From contig NZ_CP031264.1 of NCBI RefSeq assembly GCF_003258605.2, positions 4,774,001 through 4,838,000 of the forward strand: DNA of 64,000 bases. Direction: 5' to 3'. The first letter of the stretch is position 1. The number at the start of each line of letters is the position of its first letter. This DNA comes from Peterkaempfera bronchialis. GTDB taxonomy: Bacteria > Actinomycetota > Actinomycetes > Streptomycetales > Streptomycetaceae. This document shows positions 15,931-26,028 of the stretch, piece after piece. The notes beneath the pieces are model-generated. The model was not told where the DNA came from, ran no database searches, and saw only the letters and a program-made list of their open reading frames with translations. The translations under genes and the position numbers were made by a program.

Positions 15931-16713
15931 GTGCGTATCGCCCGATTCTCCATCGACGGGAATGTCTCCTTCGGCGTGGTCGAGGGCGAGGCCGAGCGGC
16001 CCGACTCGCTCGTCGTGCACGCCCTGGCCGGCCACCCCTTCGGCCCGCCCCAGCCGACCGGCGAGATCCACCGGCTCGCCGACGTCCGGCTGCTCACCCC
16101 GATGCTGCCCAACAAGATCGTGGCGGTGGGCCGCAACTACGCCGCCCACGCCGCCGAGCTGGGGAACGAGGTGCCGGAGGTCCCGCTGACCTTCTTCAAG
16201 CCCTCCACCGCCGTGATCGGCCCCACCGAGTCCATCGCGTACCCGCCGTTCTCCTCCGACGTCCACTACGAGGCCGAACTGGCCGTGGTCATCGGCCGGA
16301 TGTGCCGGGAGGTCCCGGCGGCCCGGGTGCCCGAGGTGGTCTTCGGCTACACCTGCGCCAATGACGTCACCGCCCGCGACGTCCAGCAACGCGAGGGCCA
16401 GTGGGCCAGGGCCAAGGGCTTCGACACCTCCTGCCCACTCGGCCCGTGGATCGAGACCGACCTCGACCCCGCCGACCTGGCCGTCACCTGCACGGTCAAC
16501 GGCGAGCTCCGGCAGGCGGGGCGCACCTCCCAGATGGTGCGCTCGGTCGCGGACCTGGTCGTCCACATCTCCGAGGCGATGACGCTCCTCCCGGGCGACG
16601 TCATCCTCACCGGCACCCCCGCAGGCGTGGGCCCGCTCCACGTCGGCGACGAGGTCGCCGTCTCCATCGAAGGCATCGGCACTCTCACCAACAAGGTGAT
16701 CAAGCGTGGTTAA
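15931..16713 (+). CDS. Fumarylacetoacetate hydrolase (FAH) family protein
   Basis: A 260-residue protein of the FAH/HpaG family, metal-dependent hydrolases or decarboxylases of acylpyruvate-like compounds. The metal-binding signature is visible in [12 protein letters not shown] (about residues 111-122) and in [23 protein letters not shown]. The N-terminal 70 residues form the small domain common to the actinobacterial members. The GTG start has an AAGGAG about ten bases upstream. The last eight bases overlap the start of gltX, so the two are translationally coupled. The exact substrate cannot be told from sequence; acylpyruvase activity is likely. Confidence 0.88.
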   Translation: MRIARFSIDGNVSFGVVEGEAERPDSLVVHALAGHPFGPPQPTGEIHRLADVRLLTPMLPNKIVAVGRNYAAHAAELGNEVPEVPLTFFKPSTAVIGPTESIAYPPFSSDVHYEAELAVVIGRMCREVPAARVPEVVFGYTCANDVTARDVQQREGQWARAKGFDTSCPLGPWIETDLDPADLAVTCTVNGELRQAGRTSQMVRSVADLVVHISEAMTLLPGDVILTGTPAGVGPLHVGDEVAVSIEGIGTLTNKVIKRG

Positions 16714-18217
16714 CGCAATCCCGGACCCGACCGTCCGGGTCCGCTTCTGCCCCTCCCCGACCGGCAACCCGCATGTCGGCCTGGTCCGGACCGCCCTGTT
16801 CAACTGGGCCTTCGCCCGGCACCACGGCGGCACCCTGGTCTTCCGCATCGAGGACACCGACGCGGCCCGCGACTCCGAGGAGTCCTACCAGCAGCTGCTG
16901 GAGGCCATGCGCTGGCTCGGCTTCGACTGGGATGAGGGCCCCGAGGTGGGCGGCCCGCACGCGCCGTACCGGCAGTCGCAGCGGATGGACATCTACGCCG
17001 ACGTCGCCCGCCGGCTGCGCGAGGCCGGCCACGCCTATGAGTGCTTCTGCACCACCGAGGAGCTGGACGCCCGCCGCGAGGCGGCCCGCGCCGCCGGCCG
17101 GCCGTCCGGATACGACGGCCACTGCCGCGACCTGACCGCCGAGCAGCAGTCCGCCTACCGCGACGAGGGCCGCGAGCCCATCGTGCGGTTCCGGATGCCG
17201 GACACCACCATCACCTTCGACGACCTGGTGCGCGGCGAGCTGACCTTCGAGCCGGAGCATGTGCCGGACTACGGCATCGTGCGCGCCAACGGCGCCCCGC
17301 TCTACACCCTGGTCAACCCGGTGGACGACGCCCTGATGGGGATCACCCATGTGCTCCGGGGCGAGGACCTGCTCTCCTCGACGCCCCGCCAGATCGCGCT
17401 CTACGCCGCGCTCGGCGAGATCGGCGTCGGCAGCGGCACCGCCCCGCACTTCGGCCATCTGCCGTATGTGATGGGCGAGGGCAACAAGAAGCTCTCCAAG
17501 CGCGACCCGCAGGCGTCGCTCAACCTCTACCGCGAGCGCGGCTTCCTCCCCGAGGGGCTGCTCAACTACCTGGCGCTGCTGGGCTGGTCGCTCGCCGAGG
17601 ACCGCGACCTGTTCTCCATGGCGGAGATGGTCGCCGCCTTCGACATCGCCAAGGTGAACGCCAACCCGGCGCGCTTCGACCTCAAGAAGGCCGAGGCGAT
17701 CAACGCCCACCATCTGCGTGAGCTGCCCGCCGACGAGTTCGCCCGCCGGCTGGTGCCCTTCCTCCAGGCGGCCGGGCTGCTGCCGGCGGAGCCCACCGCC
17801 GAGCAGTTGGCGCTGCTGGGCCGCGCCGCTCCGCTGACCCAGGAGCGGATGACCGTGCTCGGCGAGGTCGTCGGCATGCTGGGCTTCCTCTTCGCCTCGC
17901 CGGACGACTTCGCGGTCGACCCGGCCGATGCGCAGAAGGTGCTCACCGCCGACGCCCGCCCGGTGCTGGAGGCCGGTGTCAAGGCGCTGGAGGAGGTGGC
18001 CGACTTCACCCCGGAGCCCATCCAGGCGGCGCTGCGCGAGGCCCTGGTGGAGGGGCTCGGGATCAAGCCCAAGTTCGCCTTCACCCCGCTGCGGGTCGCG
18101 GTGACCGGCCGCCGGGTCTCCCCGCCGCTCTTCGAGTCGATGGAGCTGCTGGGGCGCGCGGAGACGCTGCGCCGCCTGCGGGCCGCCCTGGAGCTGATCC
18201 CGACCGGCGACAGCTGA
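16706..18217 (+). CDS. gltX: Glutamyl-tRNA synthetase
   Basis: A class I aminoacyl-tRNA synthetase of 503 residues that charges tRNA-Glu. Actinobacteria lack GlnRS, so it is expected also to charge tRNA-Gln with glutamate for conversion by GatCAB. The HIGH-type motif is [11 protein letters not shown] near residues 14-24 and the KMSKS-type loop is KKLSKRDP. The GTG start overlaps the stop of the upstream FAH gene. A HAD phosphatase follows three bases after the stop. Three tRNA-Glu and two tRNA-Gln genes, all expected substrates of this enzyme, lie under 1 kb downstream. Confidence 0.95.
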   Translation: MVNAIPDPTVRVRFCPSPTGNPHVGLVRTALFNWAFARHHGGTLVFRIEDTDAARDSEESYQQLLEAMRWLGFDWDEGPEVGGPHAPYRQSQRMDIYADVARRLREAGHAYECFCTTEELDARREAARAAGRPSGYDGHCRDLTAEQQSAYRDEGREPIVRFRMPDTTITFDDLVRGELTFEPEHVPDYGIVRANGAPLYTLVNPVDDALMGITHVLRGEDLLSSTPRQIALYAALGEIGVGSGTAPHFGHLPYVMGEGNKKLSKRDPQASLNLYRERGFLPEGLLNYLALLGWSLAEDRDLFSMAEMVAAFDIAKVNANPARFDLKKAEAINAHHLRELPADEFARRLVPFLQAAGLLPAEPTAEQLALLGRAAPLTQERMTVLGEVVGMLGFLFASPDDFAVDPADAQKVLTADARPVLEAGVKALEEVADFTPEPIQAALREALVEGLGIKPKFAFTPLRVAVTGRRVSPPLFESMELLGRAETLRRLRAALELIPTGDS

Positions 18218-18220
18218 CCG

Positions 18221-18934
18221 ATGGCGCTCGCAGGGGTCCTCTGGGACGTCGACGACACGCTCTTCGACTACACCGGCGCCGAGCGCACCGGCATCCTGCG
18301 CCACCTCACCACCGAGGGCCTGCTCGCCGACGAGCAGGCCCTCGGCCGTTGGCGGACCGTGATGGAGGAGGTGTACGCGCGGTTCGAGGCGGGCGAACTG
18401 ACCTGGCTGGAGCACCGCCGGGAGCGCGCCCGGCGCTTCCTGGACGACCCGCTGCTCTCCGACGAACATGCCGACTCCTGGTTCGCCGGCTATGTGCGGC
18501 ACTACGAGGACGCCTGGTGCCTCTTCCCCGATGTGCTGCCCGCCCTGGAGGCTCTGGACGGCCGCTACCGGCACGGCGTGCTCTCCAACTCCTCGCTCGT
18601 CCACCAGGAGCGCAAGCTGCGCCGGCTGGGCCTGCGAGCCCGCTTCGACTGCCTGCTCTGCTGCGACGGGCTGGGGTTCGCCAAACCGGACCCCCGGGCC
18701 TTCACCGCCGCCTGCGACACGCTGGGCCTGCCGCCGCACCGGATCGCCTATGTCGGCGACCGGCTGGACGCGGACGCCCTCGGTGCGCGCGACGCCGGAC
18801 TGCATGGAATCTGGCTGGATCGGACCGGTACGGCCGAGGAGCCGCCCGACGGCGTGCACCGCATCCGCACCCTGGCCGACTTGCCCGCGCGCCTGCGCCT
18901 TATCGATTTGGGAGCCGCGCCGGGCATCGGGTAA
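18221..18934 (+). CDS. HAD-superfamily hydrolase
   Basis: A 237-residue haloacid dehalogenase-like phosphatase. Motif I is DVDDTLFD at residues about 9-16 (nucleophile Asp and acid Asp), motif II lies in the GVLSNSS stretch, motif III is the Lys of GFAKPDP, and motif IV is YVGDRLDADA. The helical cap follows motif I. It begins three bases after gltX and is probably cotranscribed with it. The substrate is unknown; such enzymes commonly act on small phosphorylated metabolites. Confidence 0.88.
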   Translation: MALAGVLWDVDDTLFDYTGAERTGILRHLTTEGLLADEQALGRWRTVMEEVYARFEAGELTWLEHRRERARRFLDDPLLSDEHADSWFAGYVRHYEDAWCLFPDVLPALEALDGRYRHGVLSNSSLVHQERKLRRLGLRARFDCLLCCDGLGFAKPDPRAFTAACDTLGLPPHRIAYVGDRLDADALGARDAGLHGIWLDRTGTAEEPPDGVHRIRTLADLPARLRLIDLGAAPGIG

Positions 18935-19017
18935 TGTTCTTCCTGCGCCGCCCGGGAGGGCCCGGAAGGGTAGGACCAGGAAGCGCAAGCCAAGCGAAGC
19001 TCCTCGGAGCCGAGCAG

Positions 19018-19089
19018 TGGGGTATGGGGTAATTGGCAGCCCGACGGATTCTGGCTCCGTTAGTCTAGGTTCGAGTCCTGGTACCCCAG
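19018..19089 (+). tRNA. tRNA-Gln (CTG), copy 1
   Basis: The 72-base sequence folds as a cloverleaf. The acceptor stem TGGGGTA pairs with TACCCCA, the anticodon loop is TTCTGGC with anticodon CTG on the stem ACGGA/TCCGT, and the T-arm contains GGTTCGAGTCC. The 3' CCA is not encoded. It is identical to copy 2 at the other end of the cluster. Confidence 0.95.
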
Positions 19090-19109
19090 CGAGAGTTCTC
19101 GCTGGCCAC

Positions 19110-19131
19110 GGCCCTCCGATTGCGGAGGGCC
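19110..19131 (+). terminator. Hairpin between tRNA-Gln and the first tRNA-Glu
   Basis: GGCCCTCCG (19110-19118) pairs with CGGAGGGCC (19123-19131) around a 4-base loop. It may be a weak terminator or a processing site within the tRNA cluster. Confidence 0.5.
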
Positions 19132-19160
19132 GGGCCATGAGGGCTCCGCCGCAAGATCAG

Positions 19161-19233
19161 GCCCCCGTTGTGTAGCGGCCTAGCACGCTGCCCTCTCAAG
19201 GCAGTAGCGCCGGTTCGAATCCGGTCGGGGGTA
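19161..19233 (+). tRNA. tRNA-Glu (CTC), copy 1
   Basis: A 73-base cloverleaf. The acceptor stem begins GCCCCCG and ends CGGGGGT with a terminal G-U pair. The anticodon stem CTGCC/GGCAG encloses the loop CTCTCAA with anticodon CTC, and the T-arm is CCGGTTCGAATCCGG. No encoded CCA. Confidence 0.95.
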
Positions 19234-19281
19234 CGCTTGACACTTCCGCTCCGGTCACTCGGAGCGGGGGACCTGGTTCCC

Positions 19282-19354
19282 GCCCCCGTTGTGTAGCGGC
19301 CTAGCACGCTGCCCTCTCAAGGCAGTAGCGCCGGTTCGAATCCGGTCGGGGGTA
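19282..19354 (+). tRNA. tRNA-Glu (CTC), copy 2
   Basis: Identical over all 73 bases to tRNA-Glu copy 1, with anticodon CTC in the same stem. It lies 48 bases after copy 1. Confidence 0.95.
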
Positions 19355-19366
19355 CCAGCCAGGCCC

Positions 19367-19439
19367 GCCCCCGTTGTGTAGCGGCCTAGCACGCCGCCCT
19401 CTCAAGGCGGTAGCGCCGGTTCGAATCCGGTCGGGGGTA
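19367..19439 (+). tRNA. tRNA-Glu (CTC), copy 3
   Basis: Same as copies 1 and 2 except for one compensated pair in the anticodon stem (CCGCC/GGCGG instead of CTGCC/GGCAG). A U-A pair has become C-G on both sides, so folding is kept and the gene is under selection. Confidence 0.95.
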
Positions 19440-19443
19440 CTGA

Positions 19444-19515
19444 TGGGGTATGGGGTAATTGGCAGCCCGACGGATTCTGGCTCCGTTAGTCTAGGTTCGA
19501 GTCCTGGTACCCCAG
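19444..19515 (+). tRNA. tRNA-Gln (CTG), copy 2
   Basis: Identical over 72 bases to copy 1 at 19018. It starts four bases after the last tRNA-Glu, so the two must come from one precursor. Confidence 0.95.
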
Positions 19516-19541
19516 CGAGATGAATCGCTGGTCATATGCTC

Positions 19542-19577
19542 AAGGCCCCCGGCTTAGCCGGGGGCCTTCGTGCTTTC
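19542..19577 (+). terminator. Terminator of the tRNA cluster
   Basis: AAGGCCCCCGGC (19542-19553) pairs perfectly with GCCGGGGGCCTT (19557-19568) around TTA and is followed by the T-containing tail TTCGTGCTTT region. It is a strong intrinsic-type terminator 27 bases after the last tRNA. Confidence 0.85.
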
Positions 19578-19674
19578 CGGGCCGACCTGCCCTTTCGGGT
19601 TGACGCGCCACGCCGACACGCCCGGGCCCGCAGCCCGCCGTGGCGGACTCCGGACTCCGGGCCGGCGGGCGGCC

Positions 19675-20388
19675 TCAGCCGCGCCGCAGCGCGTCGGTGA
19701 GCCGGTTGGCGGCCTCGATGATGGCCTGGGCGTGCAGCCGACCCGGGTGGCGGGTCAGCCGCTCGATGGGACCGGAGACGGAGACAGCCGCCACGACCCG
19801 GTTGGACGGGCCGCGTACGGGGGCCGAGACCGACGCCACGCCGGGCTCCCGCTCGCCGATGGACTGGGCCCAGCCGCGCCGCCGTACCCCGGAGAGGGCG
19901 GTGGCCGTGAAGCGGGCGCCCTGGAGGCCGCGGTGCAGCCGCTCGGGCTCCTCCCAGGCCAGCAGCACCTGGGCGGCGGAGCCCGCCTTCATCGGGAGGG
20001 TGGAGCCCACCGGCACGGTGTCGCGCAGACCGGAGAGCCGCTCGGCCGCCGCCACGCAGATCCGCATGTCGCCCTGGCGGCGGTAGAGCTGGGCGCTCTC
20101 GCCGGTGACGTCGCGCAGGTGGGTGAGCACCGGCCCGGCGGTGGCCAGCAGCCGGTCCTCGCCGGCGGCGGCGGCCAGTTCGGCGAGCCGCGGACCCAGG
20201 ATGAAACGCCCCTGCATGTCCCGGGTGACCAGGCGGTGATGCTCAAGGGCGACCGCCAGGCGGTGCGCGGTGGGTCGTGCCAGTCCGGTGGCGGCGACGA
20301 GTCCGGCCAGGGTGGCGGGGCCGGACTCCAGAGCGCTCAGCACCAGAGCCGCCTTGTCGAGAACGCCGACGCCGCTAGAGTTGTCCAT
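19675..20388 (-). CDS. ndgR: IclR-family regulator NdgR
   Basis: A 237-residue IclR-family transcription factor. A winged helix-turn-helix occupies residues about 8-70 ([12 protein letters not shown] through [16 protein letters not shown]), followed by the effector-binding domain with the [16 protein letters not shown]-like segment. It is transcribed divergently from leuCD, exactly the position of NdgR (also called AreB) in streptomycetes. That regulator controls leuCD and other amino acid genes and affects secondary metabolism. Position and size make the assignment firm. Confidence 0.92.
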   Translation of the reverse strand: MDNSSGVGVLDKAALVLSALESGPATLAGLVAATGLARPTAHRLAVALEHHRLVTRDMQGRFILGPRLAELAAAAGEDRLLATAGPVLTHLRDVTGESAQLYRRQGDMRICVAAAERLSGLRDTVPVGSTLPMKAGSAAQVLLAWEEPERLHRGLQGARFTATALSGVRRRGWAQSIGEREPGVASVSAPVRGPSNRVVAAVSVSGPIERLTRHPGRLHAQAIIEAANRLTDALRRG

Positions 20389-20393
20389 GCCCT

Positions 20394-20433
20394 GATATTG
20401 CAGTCTCAGATCGCGAGACGCAAGTTCAATATC
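20394..20433. promoter_or_regulatory. Palindromic candidate NdgR operator in the ndgR-leuC gap
   Basis: GATATTG (20394-20400) is mirrored by CAATATC (20427-20433), and inside it GTCTC (20403-20407) is mirrored by GAGAC (20415-20419). The two inverted repeats share nearly the same centre and start six bases from the ndgR start codon. Binding here would repress ndgR and affect leuC. The site is a proposal from symmetry and position. Confidence 0.6.
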
Positions 20434-20550
20434 CCGGGATCTCCGTCACTCTTGGAGCAGCAGCCCGGGAACCGCCAGCGAACAGACGCGGCGGCGGGGC
20501 GGCGACGCCACACGAACAGGCCGGCAGTGCGGCCGGCCGGAGGGAAAGCG

Positions 20551-21972
<1,422 letters not shown>

Positions 21973-21977
21973 GACCG

Positions 21978-22574
21978 ATGGAGAAGTTCACCACCCACAC
22001 CGGCCGGGCCGTCCCGCTGCGCCGCAGCAATGTCGACACCGACCAGATCATCCCCGCGCACTGGCTGAAGAAGGTCACCCGCAACGGCTTTGAGGGCGGC
22101 CTCTTCGAGGCGTGGCGCAAGGACCCCGAGTTCGTGCTCAACCGGCCGGAGCGGCAGGGCGCCAGCGTGCTGGTGGCCGGACCCGAGTTCGGTACCGGCT
22201 CCTCCCGTGAGCACGCGGTCTGGGCGCTCCAGAACTACGGCTTCCGGGCCGTGATCTCCTCCCGGTTCGCCGACATCTTCCGGGGCAACTCGCTGAAGAA
22301 CGGCCTGCTCACGGTGATCCTGCCGCAGGAGACCGTGGAGCGGCTCTGGGCGCTCGTCGAGGCCGACCCGACCGCCGAGATCACCGTCGACCTGGAGGCC
22401 CGCCAGGTCCGCGCCGAGGGCGTCACCGCCGACTTCGAGCTCGACGAGAACGTCCGCTGGCGGCTGCTCAACGGCCTGGACGACATCGGCATCACGCTCG
22501 GGCACGAGGACGACATCGCCGCCTTCGAGGCGTCCCGCCCGTCGTTCAAGCCGCGCACCCTGCCGGTCGCCTGA
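21978..22574 (+). CDS. leuD: 3-isopropylmalate dehydratase small subunit
   Basis: A 198-residue small subunit that forms the swivel domain of isopropylmalate isomerase with LeuC. Signature segments are [14 protein letters not shown] near residue 17 and [17 protein letters not shown], which contacts the substrate. The ATG has GGAGG in the last codons of leuC, so leuCD is a two-gene operon ended by a strong hairpin. Length is normal for the family. Confidence 0.96.
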   Translation: MEKFTTHTGRAVPLRRSNVDTDQIIPAHWLKKVTRNGFEGGLFEAWRKDPEFVLNRPERQGASVLVAGPEFGTGSSREHAVWALQNYGFRAVISSRFADIFRGNSLKNGLLTVILPQETVERLWALVEADPTAEITVDLEARQVRAEGVTADFELDENVRWRLLNGLDDIGITLGHEDDIAAFEASRPSFKPRTLPVA

Positions 22575-22603
22575 CCGCCGCGCCACACCCGGCCGATGGC
22601 CCC

Positions 22604-22643
22604 CGATGGCCCGTTCCCCGCTCCGGCGGGGGGCGGGCCATCG
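22604..22643 (+). terminator. Terminator of leuCD
   Basis: CGATGGCCCG (22604-22613) pairs with CGGGCCATCG (22634-22643), with further CCCC/GGGG pairing inside. It lies 30 bases after the leuD stop. Confidence 0.75.
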
Positions 22644-22666
22644 GCCGTCACTGGCACAATCGAGCC

Positions 22667-22936
22667 ATGGACCGGCGCCGTGAATCCCCGTGCGAGCACG
22701 GCGAGAGCGGGCCACAGGAGGTCGCGCTCTACGCCCTCGTGGCCGAGCGGTTGAAGCATGCGCACACCCGGGTGCGTGCGCTGAACGTGTCCGAGGAAAC
22801 CAGGACCGTACTGGTCCGGCGGCTGCTGGCGGTCACCGAGGCCGCGAAGCGGGATCTCCCCGCCGCAGCACGGAGGTTGGGCCGCATCCTGGCCGATCTG
22901 GAGGCCGGGCGGTTGCCCCCGAGGCCCCGCCGCTGA
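22667..22936 (+). CDS. Small conserved-type helical protein, function unknown
   Basis: An 89-residue protein, largely predicted helical and rich in Arg, Leu, Ala and Glu, with no signal peptide or membrane segment. It starts at ATG 22667 between the leuCD terminator and hupS. The regular heptad-like pattern in RLKHAHTRVRALNVSEETR and RTVLVRRLLAVTEAAKRDL suggests a helical hairpin or four-helix dimer. Codon use matches the genome. I do not recognise a family or a function; it could be a small partner of the next gene, but nothing proves that. Confidence 0.6.
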   Translation: MDRRRESPCEHGESGPQEVALYALVAERLKHAHTRVRALNVSEETRTVLVRRLLAVTEAAKRDLPAAARRLGRILADLEAGRLPPRPRR

Positions 22937-22992
22937 TGCACAAATCCATTGCGACACTAGGGTGATTCGCCCGTTTGGTAATTGCCAGACCG

Positions 22993-22999
22993 TATATAG
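22993..22999 (+). promoter_or_regulatory. AT-rich -10-like element upstream of hupS
   Basis: TATATAG about 65 bases before the hupS GTG stands out in an AT-richer patch at about 22965-23015. No good -35 lies at the standard distance, so the promoter type is uncertain. Confidence 0.3.
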
Positions 23000-23061
23000 A
23001 TGCCTAACGTGCGAATTGCGCTGGTGGATTCATCGGCGTGCCGGTTTCCGAAGGGGAAGAC

Positions 23062-23784
23062 GTGAACAAGGCACAGCTTGTCGAAGCGGTGGCCGAGCAG
23101 CTCGGTGGTCGTAGGGCCGCCGCAGAGGCAGTGGACGCTGTGCTCGACACCATCGTCCGGGCCGTGGTGGCCGGTGACCGGGTCTCGGTCACCGGCTTCG
23201 GCACTTTCGAGAAGGTGGACCGCTCCGCGCGGTTCGCCCGCAACCCGCAGACCGGTGAGAAGGTCCGGGTCAAGAAGACCTCCGTCCCCCGGTTCCGTCC
23301 CGGCCAGGGATTCAAGGACCTGGTGAGCGGCAGCAAGAAGCTGCCCAAGGAGGGCCCCTCGGTGAAGAAGGCGCCCAAGGGCTCCCTCACCCCGGGCAAG
23401 TCCGGGACGACCGCCGCAGTGAAGCGCGCGGCTGCCAAGCGGACCGCCGCCGCAGCCCCGGCGGAGGCGGCGGCCACCGCGCGGCCCACGAAGAAGGCGG
23501 CGGCCAAGAAGGCCACCGCAGCCAGGAAGGCCGCAGCGAAGAAGGCGGCGCCCGCCGCCAAGAAGGCCACCGCTGCGGCTGCCCCGGCGAAGAAGGCCGC
23601 CACCACGAAGGCTGCCGCGGCGGCGAAGAAGACGGCCGCCAAGAAGGCCGGCGCGGCCAAGAAGACCACAGCGAAGAAGACGGCGGCGAAGAAGTCCTCG
23701 GCCGCCGCCAAGAAGACGGCACCCGCCCGTAAGACGGCGGCGCGCAGGGCGGTCACCCGCAAGATCGCGGCACCGGCCGGCTGA
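23062..23784 (+). CDS. hupS: HU-family nucleoid protein with lysine-rich C-terminal tail
   Basis: A 240-residue two-part DNA-binding protein. Residues 1-90 form an HU domain (MNKAQLVEAVAEQL at the start, VTGFGTFEKVDRSARFARNP and TGEKVRVKKTSVPRFRPG in the DNA-binding arms). Residues 100-240 form a histone H1-like tail made of Lys/Ala/Pro repeats such as KKAAAKKATAARK. This matches HupS, the spore-associated HU of streptomycetes, which compacts the nucleoid and stays with spores. The GTG at 23062 has AGGGGAAG upstream; the GTG at 23038 is less likely. The tail is low-complexity DNA and probably variable between strains. Confidence 0.92.
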   Translation: MNKAQLVEAVAEQLGGRRAAAEAVDAVLDTIVRAVVAGDRVSVTGFGTFEKVDRSARFARNPQTGEKVRVKKTSVPRFRPGQGFKDLVSGSKKLPKEGPSVKKAPKGSLTPGKSGTTAAVKRAAAKRTAAAAPAEAAATARPTKKAAAKKATAARKAAAKKAAPAAKKATAAAAPAKKAATTKAAAAAKKTAAKKAGAAKKTTAKKTAAKKSSAAAKKTAPARKTAARRAVTRKIAAPAG

Positions 23785-23807
23785 ACCCGCAGCACCCACC
23801 GGAGCCG

Positions 23808-23871
23808 CCCACCGAGGATGCCGACCGAAGCCGCCGACCGAAGCCCCCACCGAGAATGCCGACCGAAGCCG
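23808..23871. repeat. Direct repeat after hupS
   Basis: A 26-base sequence at 23808-23833 recurs at 23846-23871 with one difference, giving a 38-base period. It lies in the noncoding stretch just after hupS and leads into the terminator. Confidence 0.75.
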
Positions 23872-23895
23872 CAGGCCGCAGGGCGCTGCGGCTTC
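23865..23895 (+). terminator. Terminator after hupS
   Basis: GAAGCCGCAG (23865-23874) pairs with CTGCGGCTTC (23886-23895) around an 11-base loop. It is the likely end of hupS transcription. Confidence 0.7.
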
Positions 23896-23963
23896 GTCGT
23901 GTGGAGGCGCCCCGGGGCAGAGATGTCCCAGGCTCAGGTGTCCCGGGCTCGGCTGCCCCGGGC

Positions 23964-24182
23964 TCAGGCGCCCGGGTCGGGGAAGGTCTGGAGGGTGAGG
24001 AAGACCACGCGCCGGGCCTCGCCCTCGCCCTCCGTACGGATCCGCACCCGCTGCCCGGGCCGCAGCAGCCGCAGGCCGCCCGCGTCGAAGGCCGCCGCGT
24101 CGAACGGCACCGGCGTCCCGTCGTCGAGCAGCACCGAACCGGAGCGCGTGTCGGGGGAGAAGGTGAAAGCCGTGGCCTGCAT
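23964..24182 (-). CDS. Small protein with cold-shock-like sequence, function unknown
   Basis: A 72-residue protein, MQATAFTFSPDTRSGSVLL at the start, in which an aromatic/basic strand pattern and RPGQRVRIRTEGEGEARRVVFLTLQTF resemble a small OB or cold-shock-type barrel. The RNP motifs of true cold-shock proteins are not present. The ATG at 24182 is chosen because the cofC stop lies four bases upstream, so the gene is coupled to cofC. Homologues with cofC next door are familiar in streptomycetes but no function is known to me. Confidence 0.65.
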   Translation of the reverse strand: MQATAFTFSPDTRSGSVLLDDGTPVPFDAAAFDAGGLRLLRPGQRVRIRTEGEGEARRVVFLTLQTFPDPGA

Positions 24183-24186
24183 GGGA

Positions 24187-24906
24187 TCAGCGTAGTCGGC
24201 GGTCCGCAGCCCCTCCGGCCCGGCCTGCCAACGCACCGGCCACCGCCGCCGTGTGCGGCCCCACCCCCAGTACCAGCGCCTCCGCCAGGTCCTCCCCGGT
24301 GTCCACGTCCCGCCGCACCGAGGGGACGTCCGCCAGCTCGATCTCCCGGGCGCCGGAGGCCCGGTGGCGTGCCCGCGAGGCGCCCCCGAAGGCCGGTCCG
24401 GGCGCGACCCCCGGCGCGGCGGCCAGCAGTGTGGTGCCCACCCCCGGGGTGTCGGCGAGGAACGCCCGCCCGCCCAGCGGCACCAGGGCCAGCACCCGCG
24501 CCAACTCGTCCGCGCGCAGCGCCGGCAGGTCGGCGGAGAGCGCCGCCACCGGACTGCCGGGCGCCCGCCGACGGGCCTGCTCGGCGCCGTACGCCAGCGC
24601 CGCGTTGAGTCCCCGTCCGGGCTCGTCCGCAGTCACCAGGGCGCCGACGGCAGCCAGCGCCGCCCCCGCCAGCGGATCGTCGGTCACCACCAGCACCCGG
24701 GCCACCGCCGGGCAGCGCAGCGCCGCCGCCACCGTGTCCAGGGCGAAGGCCAGCGCCAGTTCGCCGCGCAGCCCGCCCGCGTGCGGAGCGAGCCGGCTCT
24801 TGGCGACCGCCAGCGGCTTCAGCGGCAGCACCAGGGACCAGTCGGCGGGGGGAACGCAGCCGGCCGTAGGGGAGGGGCGTACGGTGTCCTGGTTCATCGG
24901 CGCCAT
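24187..24906 (-). CDS. cofC: 2-phospho-L-lactate (or phosphoenolpyruvate) guanylyltransferase
   Basis: A 239-residue nucleotidyltransferase of the CofC/FbiD family, which activates a three-carbon phosphate with GTP to build the side chain of coenzyme F420. The family start LVLPLKPLAVAKSRLA (about residues 25-40) and the AALSADLPALRADEL segment that binds metal and nucleotide are both visible. No ribosome-binding site decides between ATG 24906 and ATG 24897. The gene runs opposite to plsC and is coupled to a small downstream gene. The rest of the F420 genes are not in this window. Confidence 0.87.
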   Translation of the reverse strand: MAPMNQDTVRPSPTAGCVPPADWSLVLPLKPLAVAKSRLAPHAGGLRGELALAFALDTVAAALRCPAVARVLVVTDDPLAGAALAAVGALVTADEPGRGLNAALAYGAEQARRRAPGSPVAALSADLPALRADELARVLALVPLGGRAFLADTPGVGTTLLAAAPGVAPGPAFGGASRARHRASGAREIELADVPSVRRDVDTGEDLAEALVLGVGPHTAAVAGALAGRAGGAADRRLR

Positions 24907-25146
24907 TCTGGTACCGCCGGGTGCCCGAGGGCTCCGGCCGAGGGCCCGCCGGACGTGCGTTTCGTCACGTGCGCCCGGTCGCGGAGGACGGTTCCTCGAC
25001 AGCCGGCGAAGCAGCGGGACACACTTGTCCGGCCGCAGCCACCGGGCCGGTGGAGGTTTCCTCCCGGCCCGCCGCCGGGCAGATCGGGGGAACGGCACAG
25101 CGAATCGCGGCCCGCAGGGGGCCGCGCAGGCAGAGGAGGACCTGGG

Positions 25147-26028
25147 GTGGCCCGCCGCTCTCAATCCGGATACGGCTTCTGGTACCGCTTGACGGCCGTG
25201 CTGGCGAAGCCGCCGCTCGTCCTTCTCACCAAGCGGGAGTGGCGCGGCTGGGAGCACCTCCCGGCCGAGGGCGGCTTTGTCGTCGCGGTGAACCACATCT
25301 CCTACTTCGACCCGCTGACCTATGCGCACTTCCAGTACAACAGCGGTCGGCCGCCCCGCTTCCTGGCCAAGTCCGGGCTCTTCGCCATCCCTTTTGTGGG
25401 CATGATGCTGCGTAACACCGGCCAGATCCCGGTCTTCCGGGAGTCCACGGACGCCGCGCACGCCTTCCGCGCCGCGCTCGCCGCCGCCGAGCGGGGCGAG
25501 TGCGTGGCCGTCTACCCCGAGGGCACCCTCACCCGCGACCCCGACCTGTGGCCGATGACCGGCAAGAGCGGCGCGGCCAGGATCGCGCTGATGACCGGGG
25601 TGCCGGTGATCCCGGTCGCCCAGTGGGGCGCCCAGGAGATCGTCCCGCCGTACGCCAAGGGCGGGCGGGGGAACCGGCGGTTCCGCCCGTTCCCCCGGCA
25701 CCGGGTGACGGTGGTCGCCGGTCCGCCGGTGGACCTCTCCCGGCATCAGGGCAAGGACCTCACCGCCGAGGTGCTGCGCGACGCCACCGAGGACATCATG
25801 GCCGCGATCACCGCACTGCTGGAGGAGCTGCGCGGCGAAAAGGCCCCTGCCGTCCGCTTCGACCTGCGCCGCAGCGCCAGGCAGCGCCGGGCCGAGCGGG
25901 CCGCCGAGGCTGCCGTGGACGCGGCCTCGGGCAAGGCGGCGATGGCCGAGGCCGTCGCCGAAGCCGCCGCCGAGGTCACCGTCGAGGAGCCCGCCGCCGA
26001 GCCCGCCGCCGAGGGGACCGCCAAGTGA
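25147..26028 (+). CDS. plsC: 1-acyl-sn-glycerol-3-phosphate acyltransferase
   Basis: A 293-residue PlsC-family acyltransferase that makes phosphatidic acid at the cytoplasmic membrane. Block I is NHISYFD (HX4D catalytic motif, about residues 45-51), and block III is [16 protein letters not shown]. The N-terminal stretch [17 protein letters not shown] may associate with the membrane. The last 80 residues are Ala/Glu-rich and low-complexity. The GTG start at 25147 has AGAGGAGG seven bases away. The stop overlaps the gpsA start in a GTGA, so phospholipid genes plsC and gpsA are coupled. Confidence 0.92.
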   Translation: MARRSQSGYGFWYRLTAVLAKPPLVLLTKREWRGWEHLPAEGGFVVAVNHISYFDPLTYAHFQYNSGRPPRFLAKSGLFAIPFVGMMLRNTGQIPVFRESTDAAHAFRAALAAAERGECVAVYPEGTLTRDPDLWPMTGKSGAARIALMTGVPVIPVAQWGAQEIVPPYAKGGRGNRRFRPFPRHRVTVVAGPPVDLSRHQGKDLTAEVLRDATEDIMAAITALLEELRGEKAPAVRFDLRRSARQRRAERAAEAAVDAASGKAAMAEAVAEAAAEVTVEEPAAEPAAEGTAK

